Shown piece by piece: positions 23,002 through 34,690 of a DNA stretch of 64,000 nt. This DNA is from Sphagnum compactum (Eukaryota; Bryophyta; Sphagnopsida; Sphagnales), in assembly GCA_965153455.1 (NCBI GenBank), contig OZ234501.1:13888001-13952000 (forward strand). The letters run 5' to 3'. A model generated the notes under the pieces. The model ran no database searches. It saw only the letters and a program-made list of their open reading frames with translations, and was not told the origin of the DNA. The translations under genes were made by a program, and so were the position numbers. Position 1 is the first letter of the stretch. Each line of letters starts with the position of its first letter.

Positions 23002-24078
23002 TCACTTTCGAACTGTGAATGTTCTTGAAAGATTTGCTTTCTCTTCAGGAGACAGCTGATCGCTCTCATATTTATGCATGACATCGGTGTACCTCATTCC
23101 AAAAATGCGTTCATATAGCCTCCCAAGGTTGCTATTCACTGAATGCCCTAAGGCACTCAAAGCAAATGCAACCTGAGCAGGTGAAGACGAATGAGCCTCT
23201 CGTCTGCTGATAGAGGAGGACGTGGCCTTAAATTCTCGCAGCATGTCCAGAAAGACAGGGTTAAGCTCAAGGGTTTTACCGAAAATGAGAACTGTAACTT
23301 CCTGTGAAAAAAATTGCTCTGCGGCAGGACTCCACAACCATTCCGAGCACTCCCGGGTCGTAAAGTCGGCACCTGTGTTACTGTTTGAACCGACCAGACC
23401 CGCTCTTTGAAAAGTGCATTGGAGCACATAATCCATGAAGGCTCTCAAGGAAACTTCAGTGCCCTTTCTGATGAAATCAATCTTCCAAAGAGCATCGTCT
23501 TCAAGTGTCTTCAAACGGACTTGCATGTCACGAATGCGGACTTGCATGTCATGAATGAGACTGTTTTCTGTAATCCTCCGATCAAGATCTGCTTTCAACC
23601 CTGAAAGAGTGGCTCGATCCTCTTCATGTAACAGGCGTGCCTTCTTGGTCGCTTCGAGGACTTTGGAAACTTCTCCATGGAGACGCGTCAACTCGTTGTC
23701 GTCTACGTTCACATCAACAAAATACGTTTGTGATGAGTTCATAGCGGAATTAGGTGAATCGTACCGCAAATTTATTTTGGGCCCAAGCGGCCGAATGACG
23801 GGCTTCTTGTCTGCCATAGTCGCAAAAATTTCCTCTTGAATCTCCATCATGTTCGAACGACGCACACAACCTGTCTTCATTAGGCGGACAAATTTCGCCA
23901 CATAATGCTTTTTCTCCTTCTCTGATGCCGTAACCCGTCGCACCACCTCCTTCTCTTTCCCTTTCGAAATGTCCTTCCCTTTTGCAGCCTTCATGGTAAT
24001 CAAGCTGTAAACAAGACGTGGAAGAAGATGAGAAAACACGAATTCAAAGCTGAGAAAAATGCTGGAAGTGACGGGCAT
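23002..24078 (-). CDS. orphan coiled-coil protein, intact single-exon ORF
   Basis: I do not recognise this protein. The uninterrupted frame gives 358 codons from the ATG at 24078; a second in-frame ATG at 23994 (MKAAKGKDISKGKEKE) would skip a hydrophobic stretch and may be the true start. After a basic Lys-rich segment there is TYFVDVNVDDNELTRL, then a heptad-rich helix (EVSKVLEATKKARLLHEEDR to RLKTLEDDALW) with DMQVRIR immediately followed by DMQVRL. A compact C-terminal part follows, with DYVLQCTFQRAG, SEWLWSPAAEQFFSQEVTVL and LSPEEKANLSRTF. It is more GC- and CpG-rich than its surroundings. A broken partial copy lies at 1724-2318. Intactness next to a decayed copy suggests either selection or a young insertion. 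A domesticated transposon product is possible, but no transposase motif is visible. Confidence 0.65.
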   Translation of the reverse strand: MPVTSSIFLSFEFVFSHLLPRLVYSLITMKAAKGKDISKGKEKEVVRRVTASEKEKKHYVAKFVRLMKTGCVRRSNMMEIQEEIFATMADKKPVIRPLGPKINLRYDSPNSAMNSSQTYFVDVNVDDNELTRLHGEVSKVLEATKKARLLHEEDRATLSGLKADLDRRITENSLIHDMQVRIRDMQVRLKTLEDDALWKIDFIRKGTEVSLRAFMDYVLQCTFQRAGLVGSNSNTGADFTTRECSEWLWSPAAEQFFSQEVTVLIFGKTLELNPVFLDMLREFKATSSSISRREAHSSSPAQVAFALSALGHSVNSNLGRLYERIFGMRYTDVMHKYESDQLSPEEKANLSRTFTVRK

Positions 24079-25516
24079 GAAGTTCAAGGCATTGCTTAAT
24101 GAAGACAACTTAACGGTCTGTAGTTCGGTGTTCAATCTACCTCCAACGGTGAGGCAACGAATTAAGGTGTGCAGAGCACACGCCTCAAGAAGGAGCGGGA
24201 ATGATGGCCCCTACTAAGCAGCAGCAGCAAAAATGGGTTTCATACTCCGCAAGTTCAAGGTGTTCATTTATTTCGTTGCGGAGGGATCGCCTCGCGAATG
24301 CCTAGGAGCGGCGACGAGCGACGATGTCAAGGTGCGAGTCGTGGCGAGAAGGAGGGTGGCTCACTTGGATGTGGATTGCACACGAGACACCTTGCAACTG
24401 CTTTACTTCTCATGTCTATGGTTGATTTGGGGCTGCTGCAGGTCTGGAGGATTGTGCATAAGGACGTAGATGTAGTGAAGAAACTTAGAAAGTGTGAGAA
24501 GGGAAGTTACAAAAATCAAGTTTGAAGAAGAAGCAATTGCTATGGAAGAGCATGAGTGACACTTAATTGCTCAGTCCACTGGACTTCCTTGTCGTGTACT
24601 CAGATTTTTTTAGTAAAGAAATGGTTGATGGTAGTAGCTATTCAGTGCCCTCCTTCATGATGACACCAGCCATGGGCATTACCATTGCACCATTTCTTTG
24701 AAAGCATTGCATTGCAATTGTTTTATTAACAATGTTTTCATCCACCTGCAAACAACATGAAAAAATAGCCATTAATAACAAACATTGGTACCATTCACCA
24801 ACTGATAAAACCAAAATGAGATTTCTAGAAAGTTAATATTATCGAACAATTTGTTGTATTGAGAAATATGTCTACTTACACATAACAATTTTTAAAGAAG
24901 ATAACCATTTGTTATATTTACTTCTATTAAGAACAAAATTACCACAACAACACATAATGAAATAATGATAACCTTTGAGTGTTGTGTGAGATTATTTTTT
25001 ATTTGATTATTCCATGTAGTTGCTTCCTGCAATAAATAAGACACAAATGCTAGTAATTATATACAATTAATTTAAAATTTTACTTATGCATGAAGGGATA
25101 TGAAATGGAATGTAAGTGCAATCATAACTTTCTAAGTCTCACTCACAAAGAGTTAAACCATGACACTACTTGTTAAATTTCTAGGTCATGTATGAGATTG
25201 ACATTTTATTACAACAACCGTCCTCAACACTTGGGATCATATTGCATAAATGGTTTGCACACATAATGGGATATTTATAATTTATTGAATTTGTAAATTT
25301 TCATACCAATGCATCAATTCATGTTATCCTTTCTTTTCCTATGTATTTTCCGAGATACCTCATCTCAAATAACACCTTCTCTACTAACCTTTCACTATAT
25401 AATTCTCCAATAGGCTGCCTCCTCCGAACAATGGGGGGCCAAGTGCCCTTAGTGGCTCGTTCCATTGTTCATTTGCTACCCAAAAAATATAAAAATCATG
25501 TCCACTCTGTTGTTTT
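24079..25516. other. intergenic DNA with a CpG-rich patch
   Basis: The stretch 24270-24390 is noticeably CpG-rich (GCGGCGACGAGCGACGATG and neighbours) against an AT-rich background. It lies directly upstream of the minus-strand orphan ORF and could be its promoter. The rest (24600-25516) is AT-rich with no gene recognised. Confidence 0.4.
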
Positions 25517-25913
25517 CCAGTGTTAGCCCGCTCTTGGTCCCCCACCATTCTCTACTATCCTTCGTCGCTAGCCAATCATTCCCTGCTACCGTCTACTTGC
25601 CGAAGTTTACTTTAAAAATATTTTATGAAGCACATGAAATAAATGGATTTTTTTAATGCTACGAAATAATAAAATATTCGAAAATATTTTATTTAAATTG
25701 CAAAAAAATTTAAGTGTATTCTAAACACAATCTCATAATCCAATTCTTGGCACCCTATTTAATTTTAAATGAATTATAAAATTTATGTCGGCCTGCCATT
25801 GTAGCTCTACTTCCGGCCTGCCCACGGAACTGCGGCACTCCGTGTAGCACTCTGCCCCAATCTCTCACGAGTCTCACCGTTCATCTTCGTGCCACCTGCC
25901 TATCCTCCATAGC

Positions 25914-26140
25914 CATGGGAACAAAAGGAACTTGATGGGAACAAAAGGAATTTGATGGGAACAAAAATGAATTTGATGAGAATTTGATGAGAACAAAAGG
26001 TATTTGATGAGAACTTCATGGGAACAAGAGGAATTTGATGGGAATTGATTGGGAACTTGATGAGAACAAAAGGATTTTGATGGGATGTTGGTGGGAACAA
26101 GAGGAATTTGATGGGAACTGTTCAAGAACTTGATGGGAAA
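25914..26140. repeat. short minisatellite
   Basis: About ten degenerate units of TGATGGGAACAAAAGGAATT and variants (GATGAGAACTT, GATGGGAACTG), roughly 17-25 bp each. This lies in the part of copy B that is missing from copy A. Confidence 0.8.
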
Positions 26141-26724
26141 CCAAGCCTCACCCCTTGAAAAAGATAAGAAACATTCCTTTGGGGGCATGTTTGCTCCACC
26201 CAATTGGCTTACCCTTTCCAAAAAAATAAGAAACATCCCTTGGGGGGGCATGTTGGTGCCAACCAATTGGTGCTCCTCACATGCTTTATCCTAATGTGTG
26301 TTTTTTAGGGACAAAGGTTTTTTAGGGATAGGTGCTTCCCATGTATGGAATTTGTTCTTTAACAAATTGCCTAGAGGGCAGGGAGAGAAAATTAGATGGA
26401 GCAGATCAAAAGTTAGGCAGATCATGTGTGGATGAGCACATTTGATCTGCCTACCTCCCTTTCTACCAGTGGATTTCAAGGGAGCAGGCAGGCAGAACCC
26501 AAGGTTTTCACAATCATGTGCGCAACCAATCTCATCTTTCCTTGCCATCAACCACCTTCCCCTCCATTCCATTCCATTCCATGTTGTTTTTTTCTCCCCC
26601 CTTATTGTTCTGCCCCTTATTGTCAACCCATTGTTTCGCAATGTCCCTTGTCATCAATTCTTCATTCCTTTGCCCTAAGGCAAACATCTATTGTCAGCAA
26701 TTCTTCATTCCTTACCCTAGCGCA

Positions 26725-27205
26725 ACATCCATCCATTGTCATCTTCATCTTTTTTTCATCACTTCCCACTATCAATTCATTATTTCACATTGTTGTCATC
26801 ACATTCTCTCGTCTTTCTTCGAGCCATACCAACACATCCCCCAACCAAAACATCCATCCATTGTCGTCTTCATCTTTTTTCGTCACTTCCCACTATCAAT
26901 TCATTATTTCACATTGTTGTCATCACATTCTCTCGTCTTTGTTTGAGCCATACCAACACATCCCCAAACCAAAACATCCATCCATCATTGTCGTCTTCAT
27001 CTTTTTTCATCACTTCCCACTATCAATTCATTATTTCACATTGTTGTCATCACATTCTCTCGTCATTCTTCGAGCCCTACGAAGACATCCCCAAACCAAA
27101 ACATCCATCCATTGTCGTCTTCATCTTTTTTCATCACTTCCCACTATCAATTCATCATTTCACATTGTTGGCATCACATTCTCTCGTCTTTGTTTGAGCC
27201 ATGTT
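26725..27205. repeat. tandem repeat of about 124 bp
   Basis: Four units beginning ACATCCATCCATTGTCGTC, each with CACTTCCCACTATCAATTCA and CATCACATTCTCTCGTC, separated by 122-127 bp. A 315-codon open frame (26426-27373) spans the array. Its Ser/His/Phe-rich repeated translation and lack of homology make it a chance frame. Confidence 0.88.
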
Positions 27206-27957
27206 CCTTGTGGCATCTTATTGTTTTATCATGTATATTATTTGCCCAAAGCTATATACGCTTTTAAGTTGCACACCCAATTGCCAAGGCAAAATGGCAA
27301 GGATGGGAATTTCCAAACGATCATGAGTGTGTTTACACTATTGGAAACCATTCATTGTGTTTGTATAAATTGAAAGATTCTCATCACAAATTTTTTTAAT
27401 TTAGGAACTTGATATGTTGTCACTAATTTACAACATTAATAACAATAAATTATATAGGCCACAATAGGAAACCAAACCTACAAACCTTAAACTTTAACAC
27501 ACATTATTTGTGTAACACCAAAATACTTTGGGTCCCTAACCCATTGTGGCTGGAGACCAACTTTTAGGACCCAAAATCCAGTGTTAGTGTGAACATAAAA
27601 AGGTACCTAAAATGCAAATTCAGATGCCCCAAAATTTATTTTAAATAAAATTTTGAATAAAATTATATATTAAAAAAACCCTTATCCAACTAACTAACTG
27701 CCAAGCTTCCCAGCCATGGGACAAACAAACAGACAAACACACAAAGTCTTACAACAACCCAATGTTACAACAACATTGAAGCACTGCACTCCAGACCACC
27801 CAGCAACAAATTCCCAACAACAATCCCAGAAACAAGATTTGGTGCACTCAATTATTTTTAGTTCAAAGAGTCGATGGGAAATTGAGCATTGTGACAATCG
27901 AGAATTCTGCTATGCAATTTTCATGCGAGTTTCTGGAGTACGTCTACTTCAGTTGAA

Positions 27958-30900
27958 ATGGGTATCCCTAGATCGGGCAATTCTAGAGAGCCTGAGGAAG
28001 GTGACATTGGGAAGAATGAACTGGATCTTGGGATTGAAGACAGCATCAGGCGATGTGAGATGCTCCTGGCAATGGTTCCCCAAGCCATGGAAATCTACAT
28101 GGCCAACGGTAGTGTGTTTCTCTTTCCCTGGAAAAAAACCAAAACCAGAATTTTGTCATGTACTGAGAATCGATCTGCAATCAAACCCTTTTCTTCCCGG
28201 TTCTATTGCAGTATGGCACTCCTCAGCCTCAAATGTCTTTGCACTGTAACAGTGTACTCCATCAGAGAGCTCAATCAATGCATGGGAATTTCGAACGTGC
28301 TTTGTGTTTTGCTGTGAAGAAACATGAAGAAAGAAAAAGCTCGACGTTCTCTGGATTGTGCCACTAGACTTTCCATGTGATGAGAGAGCTCAGGAAGCAG
28401 GATTTTTTTTCACAAATAGAAACAGAGAATTCAAAACTCTAATTTTGTTGTCCTGGTTTTTTTGGTGTTTGTTGTCAGTGGATTTTTGTGGGTCAAGCAA
28501 GGTGATGAGCCAACAGGAAGATGTAGTAGCTGGACAAAAAAAAACTGCAGCTCTCACATACCTTGAACTATGTAAAGATGCAAAGATGAGAGGAGGATTG
28601 AGAGGAGAGTGGGAAAGTAACATGGGATTGCTCGGCAGCAGCAGTTACACTATCAAGGATGACAGCAAAACCACCAACGATAATCAAGATGGCAAGTCCT
28701 TAACTTCGTGGGTAAGAAAGAATAGACTTTTGAAGACTTTTTTTTTCTTTTTTTTGTGTTGGTAGAATTTGTCAGGTTGTGTCTTGTGCTTGAGGAAGAT
28801 CTCCTCCTGGAAGCAATAATTTTTTAATTTATTCTGAGCAAGTAAGGTGTGGCATTGGAAGGTTACCGAAAGATCAGACTCCTCCAACAGCTACATGAGA
28901 CTTTCGCAAGAGGAGAATTCTGAGAATGTGGCTGCAAAGAGAGAGTTCTATGTGCAAAAGTTGCATGACAACACCTTGAGTCCTGTGACATATAGTTCCA
29001 TGGCCAGAAGCAGCTCCAAGAGAGACAAGAAGAACATGCATAAGGCAAAGACGAAGAAGAAGAAGGAGAAGAAGGAGAAGAAGACTCAGCAACAACAGAG
29101 TGAATCCACCTGTGTTTCAGAAGCTCAATGGACAGTGGAAATCTTGCCAGCCGACAGCAAGCCTTTAACCACTGTGCCCATCTCTGGGAGCCCTGAAAAC
29201 AACAACCAAAACTCCCAGGAAACCATTCATGAGGTGGGTTTCTGGACAAAAATTTACACAATAATGTAAGACAAAGATCCAAGTTGTTTTGAGCTTAATA
29301 TTCACGATTCTTCTGAGTTTGCAAAGAAGTTGTTAGTCTTGTTGTGCAGGTCAATGGTAGCATTAAGACTAGGTTGAGCAGCAAAGGCAGCAATGACAAA
29401 GCAAGTGCACAAGACATGGAACCATCACCAAATAAGGATGAGAAGTATACACAAACCAGTGGTCTTATGTTTGCTGACAGCCCATCAAAGTCTTCTTCAC
29501 CTGAGAAAACTCAGCTTGATGATGTCTCCTCAGTTTCACTGTCTCCACAAGTAACAACACTCTGACAGTCCATCTCTCCTTCATATCCTACACCAAGTCT
29601 AGTTATTGATTTATTCACAGAGAAAGACAGAAGAGACAAAGGTGGAAACTTGCAGAACTAGAATAAACCTTGAAATGATCTAAAGTCTTTGTGCACAAAT
29701 GCTGAACTGTAGCTAGAAGAACCTGAAGGTGAGGAAGAAGCGCAGCAGCATCCAAGAAGGAAGAAGTCTAGCACCTACATCAAGTCATCCAATGTGTTCT
29801 CAGACTCCAGCTCATTGATGTCTCCTCCAGGATTTGAGACTTTGTGCTTGACATTTACAGCTCCCATAGTACACTGCAAGGAGGAGGCAATGTGGGAGTC
29901 ATGGTTTAATGAGTGTTCCACAGAAACACTCCAGTCACCAGAGACTCAGTATAAGAGTAAGAGAACCCATGTTTTTCTCTGTTTTTCCTGAAAGATCAAC
30001 CTCTTCAAATGCATTTCCAAGAGAAAAGAATCCAGGACAAAAAATGAAAAATGAAAAATGAAAAAAAAAAACCCCCACCTCTCAATGAGAAACATGAAAT
30101 TCAGCAATATTGTTATGCAAGTCATTTTCTCAAGGGTGAAAGAAAGACAGGATCAGATTGGTAGTTTTTGTTGAAGCACCCAGAAGACACTTAGTGTGTA
30201 AAGCTAGGAGTTATAATGCCAGGTTTTGGGGATTGAATTGGATTAAGCAAACAGAGAGAAGGGGGTGCATAGTAACAGTGCAAAATGTCTTTCTGCATGA
30301 CTGATAGACAGGCAACACAGCAATCCCAAAGCTAAGAAAAAAAGGCAATTCTGCTAGGGAAAGAATCAAGGTGCGGGAAAAAAAAATCTTCTTTTCATGC
30401 TTTTGTGATCAGCAGCACATTTTCTTGCAGCCATGGAAACCCGATAGGAGAATCTTAAAGGTTGGTGCTTTGGGGATCCAGGAAGCAATGCCTCTCTCAA
30501 AGATGCGAGTCCAGCCTGCTGTGGGTACTGCAAGCATGAAGATCAAGAGTCAGACCATGGTAAACTTTGTGACCAGATAATACACTTACCCAATGTTGTA
30601 TTTCAAAGGCATGGATAGATCTGTGCCTTTCACTATCTCATTTGCAACAACAATGACAGGAAAGTGTGATACGTCTGTCAAGACCCAGAACTGCAATGTA
30701 TGCACACTATGCCCAAGTCAAAGCTTTGCAGGAAGAGGAGGAATTGTCCGAATGCTCTTTCAAGGTTCCTTCCCCCCCTAACACCCTCTGAGTGAGCAAG
30801 CTGCATTGGTGTTCCTGCTCCCTCTTTCTTTTGCACAAAGGATTATTGCTGCTAACCTTGGAATCCAATTCTCAGTTGTGAGGTTTAATATGAGGGATGA

Positions 30901-33900
30901 AGAGAATCTGTAGCCTTCCTTGATATTGTATCATGTCTTGGATCATGTTTTTTCCCATTTTCTTCAGCCAAGATTGGCAAGGAGACGAGGGTCTGGGTCC
31001 AGACTTCCAATTGCTGATCGTCTCAATAACCTCCAACAGCAGCGCATTGAGTTCCGTACTCAAGTAATTCTCTTCGTGCTTTTTTCCTTCATCCCTCTTG
31101 CGAAATCTGTTTGTTGCAGCATTCAATCATGGCATCATTCAGGTCTAAGATGTTTGCTACACATGTATAAGAAGACTAGGGGGGAGGTGTAACTGCTACT
31201 GAAAAAAAAAAAAACAAGACCATTCTAGAACCAGATTTCGATTGAGGGATGTGGTTGTGTGTGGTTTTCACAGTCTCGGAAAGAGATAGAGAACAAGGAG
31301 CTGAATGAATGTTCATTCTGGCCTCAAATCAACTTGAGCTCAGTGTACTTGGATATGTGCCAGATGCATCAGCCACTTGAACAGCGCCTGCAAGAACTTC
31401 TGGTGGGTGTCAAATCCACTCCCTTCGCCATGATACCCACCCCATTCCAAGTGAATGAATTCCTTCAGATTGTGATGATCACCACCACAATGACGTGCTG
31501 CAGAAAAAGAAGGATGAGAAAATTGCTAGAGCAAAAGCTGAGGAGGCCCAAAACCAGGGACTCACCTTCAAGCCTAAACTCAACCCTAGATCAATCAAGC
31601 TTCTCAAGCAGGTATACTAAGCAATCCGAGAATCTGCATACTTTTAGCAACACCTTTTTGCTGTATTCTAGTCAAGCTTTCTTCACTCACCCAGATTTTC
31701 AACAACAACAATAGGATAAGACATATTCTGGCTAGATCTGATCAATGATATTTGCCTTTTGCATGCCTGCAGAAAGCATTGGCGATGGGTAATGCTTTGA
31801 ATCGCATGTGTGATGGAAGCACTGCTTATGCCAATGGGAGCCAAGAGTGCACCACCCCTCGGGTATGCTCCTTGTTAAGATGGGTCCATTGACACTACTC
31901 TCATGAGAAATGGGTCTGATGCATAAATCACCAAAAGGAGCAATTAATACTGTCCTGAAGGAGTGCTTCAATCTCCTTGCATGACCTTGCTTGCTTTTGC
32001 TCTGCATTTGGCACACAGAACAGGCCTTGAATTCCAGGGAGAAGAGTGAGTGCACATTTGCACCACGGATAAATCGGAACACCAACAATATCCTAGCAGG
32101 AAGCAAGCTTCAGGGGTTTGATTTCCACTCACGCCAGCAATATTTTTTTCAGAAAAGAATGGAGGAGCACAAGGTGCACAATTACTAGCCTACTTTGACA
32201 TGACCCATCACCTGCACAATAATTTCATCATTTGCATCTCATTGCAATATAGCACTGATCTTTGATGCATTGCAGTCTCACTAAACACACATCACACTGT
32301 GCCATGTTTCCATCTTGGAATGGAAGAAAACAGCAATACAAAAACAGACTTTTCTCTTATCAACCTTAAATCTGATGCAGAGGCAAAACAACCAAGAAGA
32401 CATATTACCTCGATTGCACCCTGCAAAGCTGAATCGCCATGCCGCTCTAATCTTGCAGTTTTCAGAAAATTTGTTAGATCCATGTGGAGTGACAATTGCA
32501 GAGCGGATGGACAAGCTTGCGTACGGAGACAGTCTGCACCGCTCTCTTCTGCATCAAGTAGTCACCGTATGTGCATTCAGAGTCAAGCCAAAACCTGCAA
32601 GTCTAGATATCAAGTAGACAATCTCCCCATGTCTATACCATGGACACCACGTGTATTCTCTAAAGCTTCCAGTTGCGCAGGAGGAGTACTATGCACAGTT
32701 TGCATTCCAGCCCCACATTGACCATGTCTCAAAAGCCATAGGCCGAACTCCTACCATTCAAGATCTCCACACCGTGCGTGAGTTTTGCTGCTAGCAAATC
32801 ATATTCCACAAACCTTAAATGTCAGTTGCATCCATCAAGTGAGAACTTTGATAACCTAGGAAGTAGAATTCCAGCTAAAGACTTCACTTTGCAACAAGCT
32901 TGTGTGTTTTCCCATCATGGTTTTGCAGAATGAAAGTGGAAAACAGATCAAAGAGGTGCAGCGACAGAAGGTTTACCAGGAGCTTGACAAAAGGTGCACA
33001 TTTCATCCTGAGGTACATGCTTCTTCTTCTGCCAGTGCACCCATGCCACTCTCAAGAAATCTTGGAGTACTTACAATTTGTTGTTGATCATTTCAGCACA
33101 TTGCAATGCATTTCCTTGCATATTCTGTTATTATTTCTCAAGAGTGGCATATTCACTTCTTGGAGCAGCTGAAGGTTCGCAAAACAAGAAAGAATACTGA
33201 AAGGATTCTTGAAGGATGTCGCCAGTCCCGACAGGTCTGATTTGTCACCTCCTTAAAGAACATGACCCAAGAATGTGGAAAGTGATGAATGGAGTTTGTT
33301 GTTGTTGCTAAGTTGGGGGGTTCCTGAAAAGATGTAAATCATTGCGTTGTCATGGGCAGGAAAGAGCCAAGGCACAAGAACTGGAACAGGTGATCAAGGA
33401 GCTGGAGGAGATGGAAGAGTGCACATTCAAACCATCAGTGCACACCAAGTGCCCCAGAGAAACAGAGCACATTGAAATCAAAGGTCTAGGGCGACACCTC
33501 AAGCTTCAGGACATGGCAAAACAAATGAAGAGAGTTCAACAAGAGTGGGAGAAGAAAGTTTTCTTCACTGATGTAAATTCTCACATTCCTCAACCTGATG
33601 ATGCTCAAGTACACACGGGACCACAGCCTTTCCAGAGATAAAAACATGCATTTCCATGTCTTCCTTCTCCTGTTAGAATTCAGATAATGAATAAAGATGA
33701 TTTGGGTTGCCCCTGATGACAACAGAAAAACTGAAACCTCAATGAGAGCATGAATAACATCTTTACCCTTGTTTTTTGGGCATCAGATATACAGGATCCC
33801 AAGAACTCCAAGACTGCAATACACAATTCCCAAGCCTTTTGCACTTCACAGGCCACGACAGTGCCCAGCAAATAGCAATGGTTCTTTGCTACCCTCAGAA

Positions 33901-34056
33901 TCAACTGTCGAATCATCACCCAAGTCAGAAACAACCTCACGATACCATGAACATGCCATTAGCAAATGCAGTATGCAGAACTCCATCCAAAGCCGTGATT
34001 CTGAATCCCTATTCCAATGGCAAAGGCACAATCCTAAAAAGAGGGGCATTAATTGA
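27958..34056 (+). CDS. large protein with repeated ECTFKP-type modules (about 990 aa)
   Basis: No named gene recognised. Exons read: 27958-28113, 28212-28296, 28479-28711, 28862-29233, 29350-29550, 29713-29956, 30431-30460, 30482-30559, 30660-30764, 30968-31063, 31274-31402, 31504-31611, 31773-31862, 32024-32173, 32381-32557, 32681-32773, 32929-33012, 33169-33234, 33360-33572 and 33787-34056. From 30660 on, almost every exon is phase 0 and carries one module around a Cys/aromatic/Pro core: ECSFK+PRL (split by an intron), ECSFWPQI, GLTFKPKL, ECTFAPRI, FAFQPHI, RCTFHPE, ECTFKPSV. The N-terminal half is Ser/Lys-rich and low complexity. The C-terminus has TIPKPFALHRP. The modules resemble repeats in cilium/basal-body proteins of flagellates, so a sperm-flagellum role is a guess. 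The junction after 29956 is phase 1 and does not fit the next exon, so a small exon or another donor is missing. The first two junctions are also tentative. A disabled copy lies at 19483-21630. Confidence 0.75.
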
Positions 34057-34690
34057 CATTTTCTGTAGACTAGTTGCTTTGAGGAGGACTATTGCTTCAA
34101 AGTGGGTTGTCAAAGTACTCACCCATGTTCAGGGTCAATGGATCTGTTGTCATTGTTTGCTGGAAGAAACAGTGGAGGAACTAAGAGGAGGTCATTCTCA
34201 CACAATGCTGTTAGTAATAAGCCTAGTAGCTCTTTACTGTCACATCCATGTTCTGAAGATTCATATCTCTTTTTCCCTCAACAGGTGAAGTTTCTATGTA
34301 CAAGGGTCCATAACCTAACTATATTGATTTTGTCTGCCTGGGATTTCAAGTCTGCCTCCTCATTCTCTAAACTGACAATCTCTAAACCTCCCTACATATA
34401 ATTCTCATATTGCAATCACTGTCATGTATGGAAATAGACTACAACAACCAGAGGCTGGAGGTGAAACACTCTCAGAACTTATCTGACGTGATGAGAGTTG
34501 TGAGCAACTCTCATCTTCTTCTTCACACACTCCCATGTCTCACTCTCCCCCCTTCTGTTCTACTTTCATTTTTCAATGCAAAATGTACAAGTTATAATTG
34601 AATGTCCCCCTTAATCAGTGTTAGCTGCTGCCTCTATTTCTATACTCTCACTTCTGAACATTATGTGTCCGATGATTGGAAAGGAAACCG
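34057..34690. other. convergent intergenic spacer
   Basis: Tail-to-tail gap between the ECTFKP gene (+) and the GluTR-binding protein gene (-). Two open frames here (34102-34401 and 34410-34601) have no recognisable motif. Probably overlapping 3' UTRs. Confidence 0.5.

Noticed and set aside
26690-27200. CRISPR-like array (direct repeats with spacers)
   Set aside because: Units are contiguous satellites with homologous, not unique, intervening sequence, and the genome is eukaryotic.
26426-27373. 315-codon plus-strand open frame as a gene
   Set aside because: It spans a 124-bp minisatellite, has Ser/His/Phe-rich repeated translation, and is missing from the duplicate copy.
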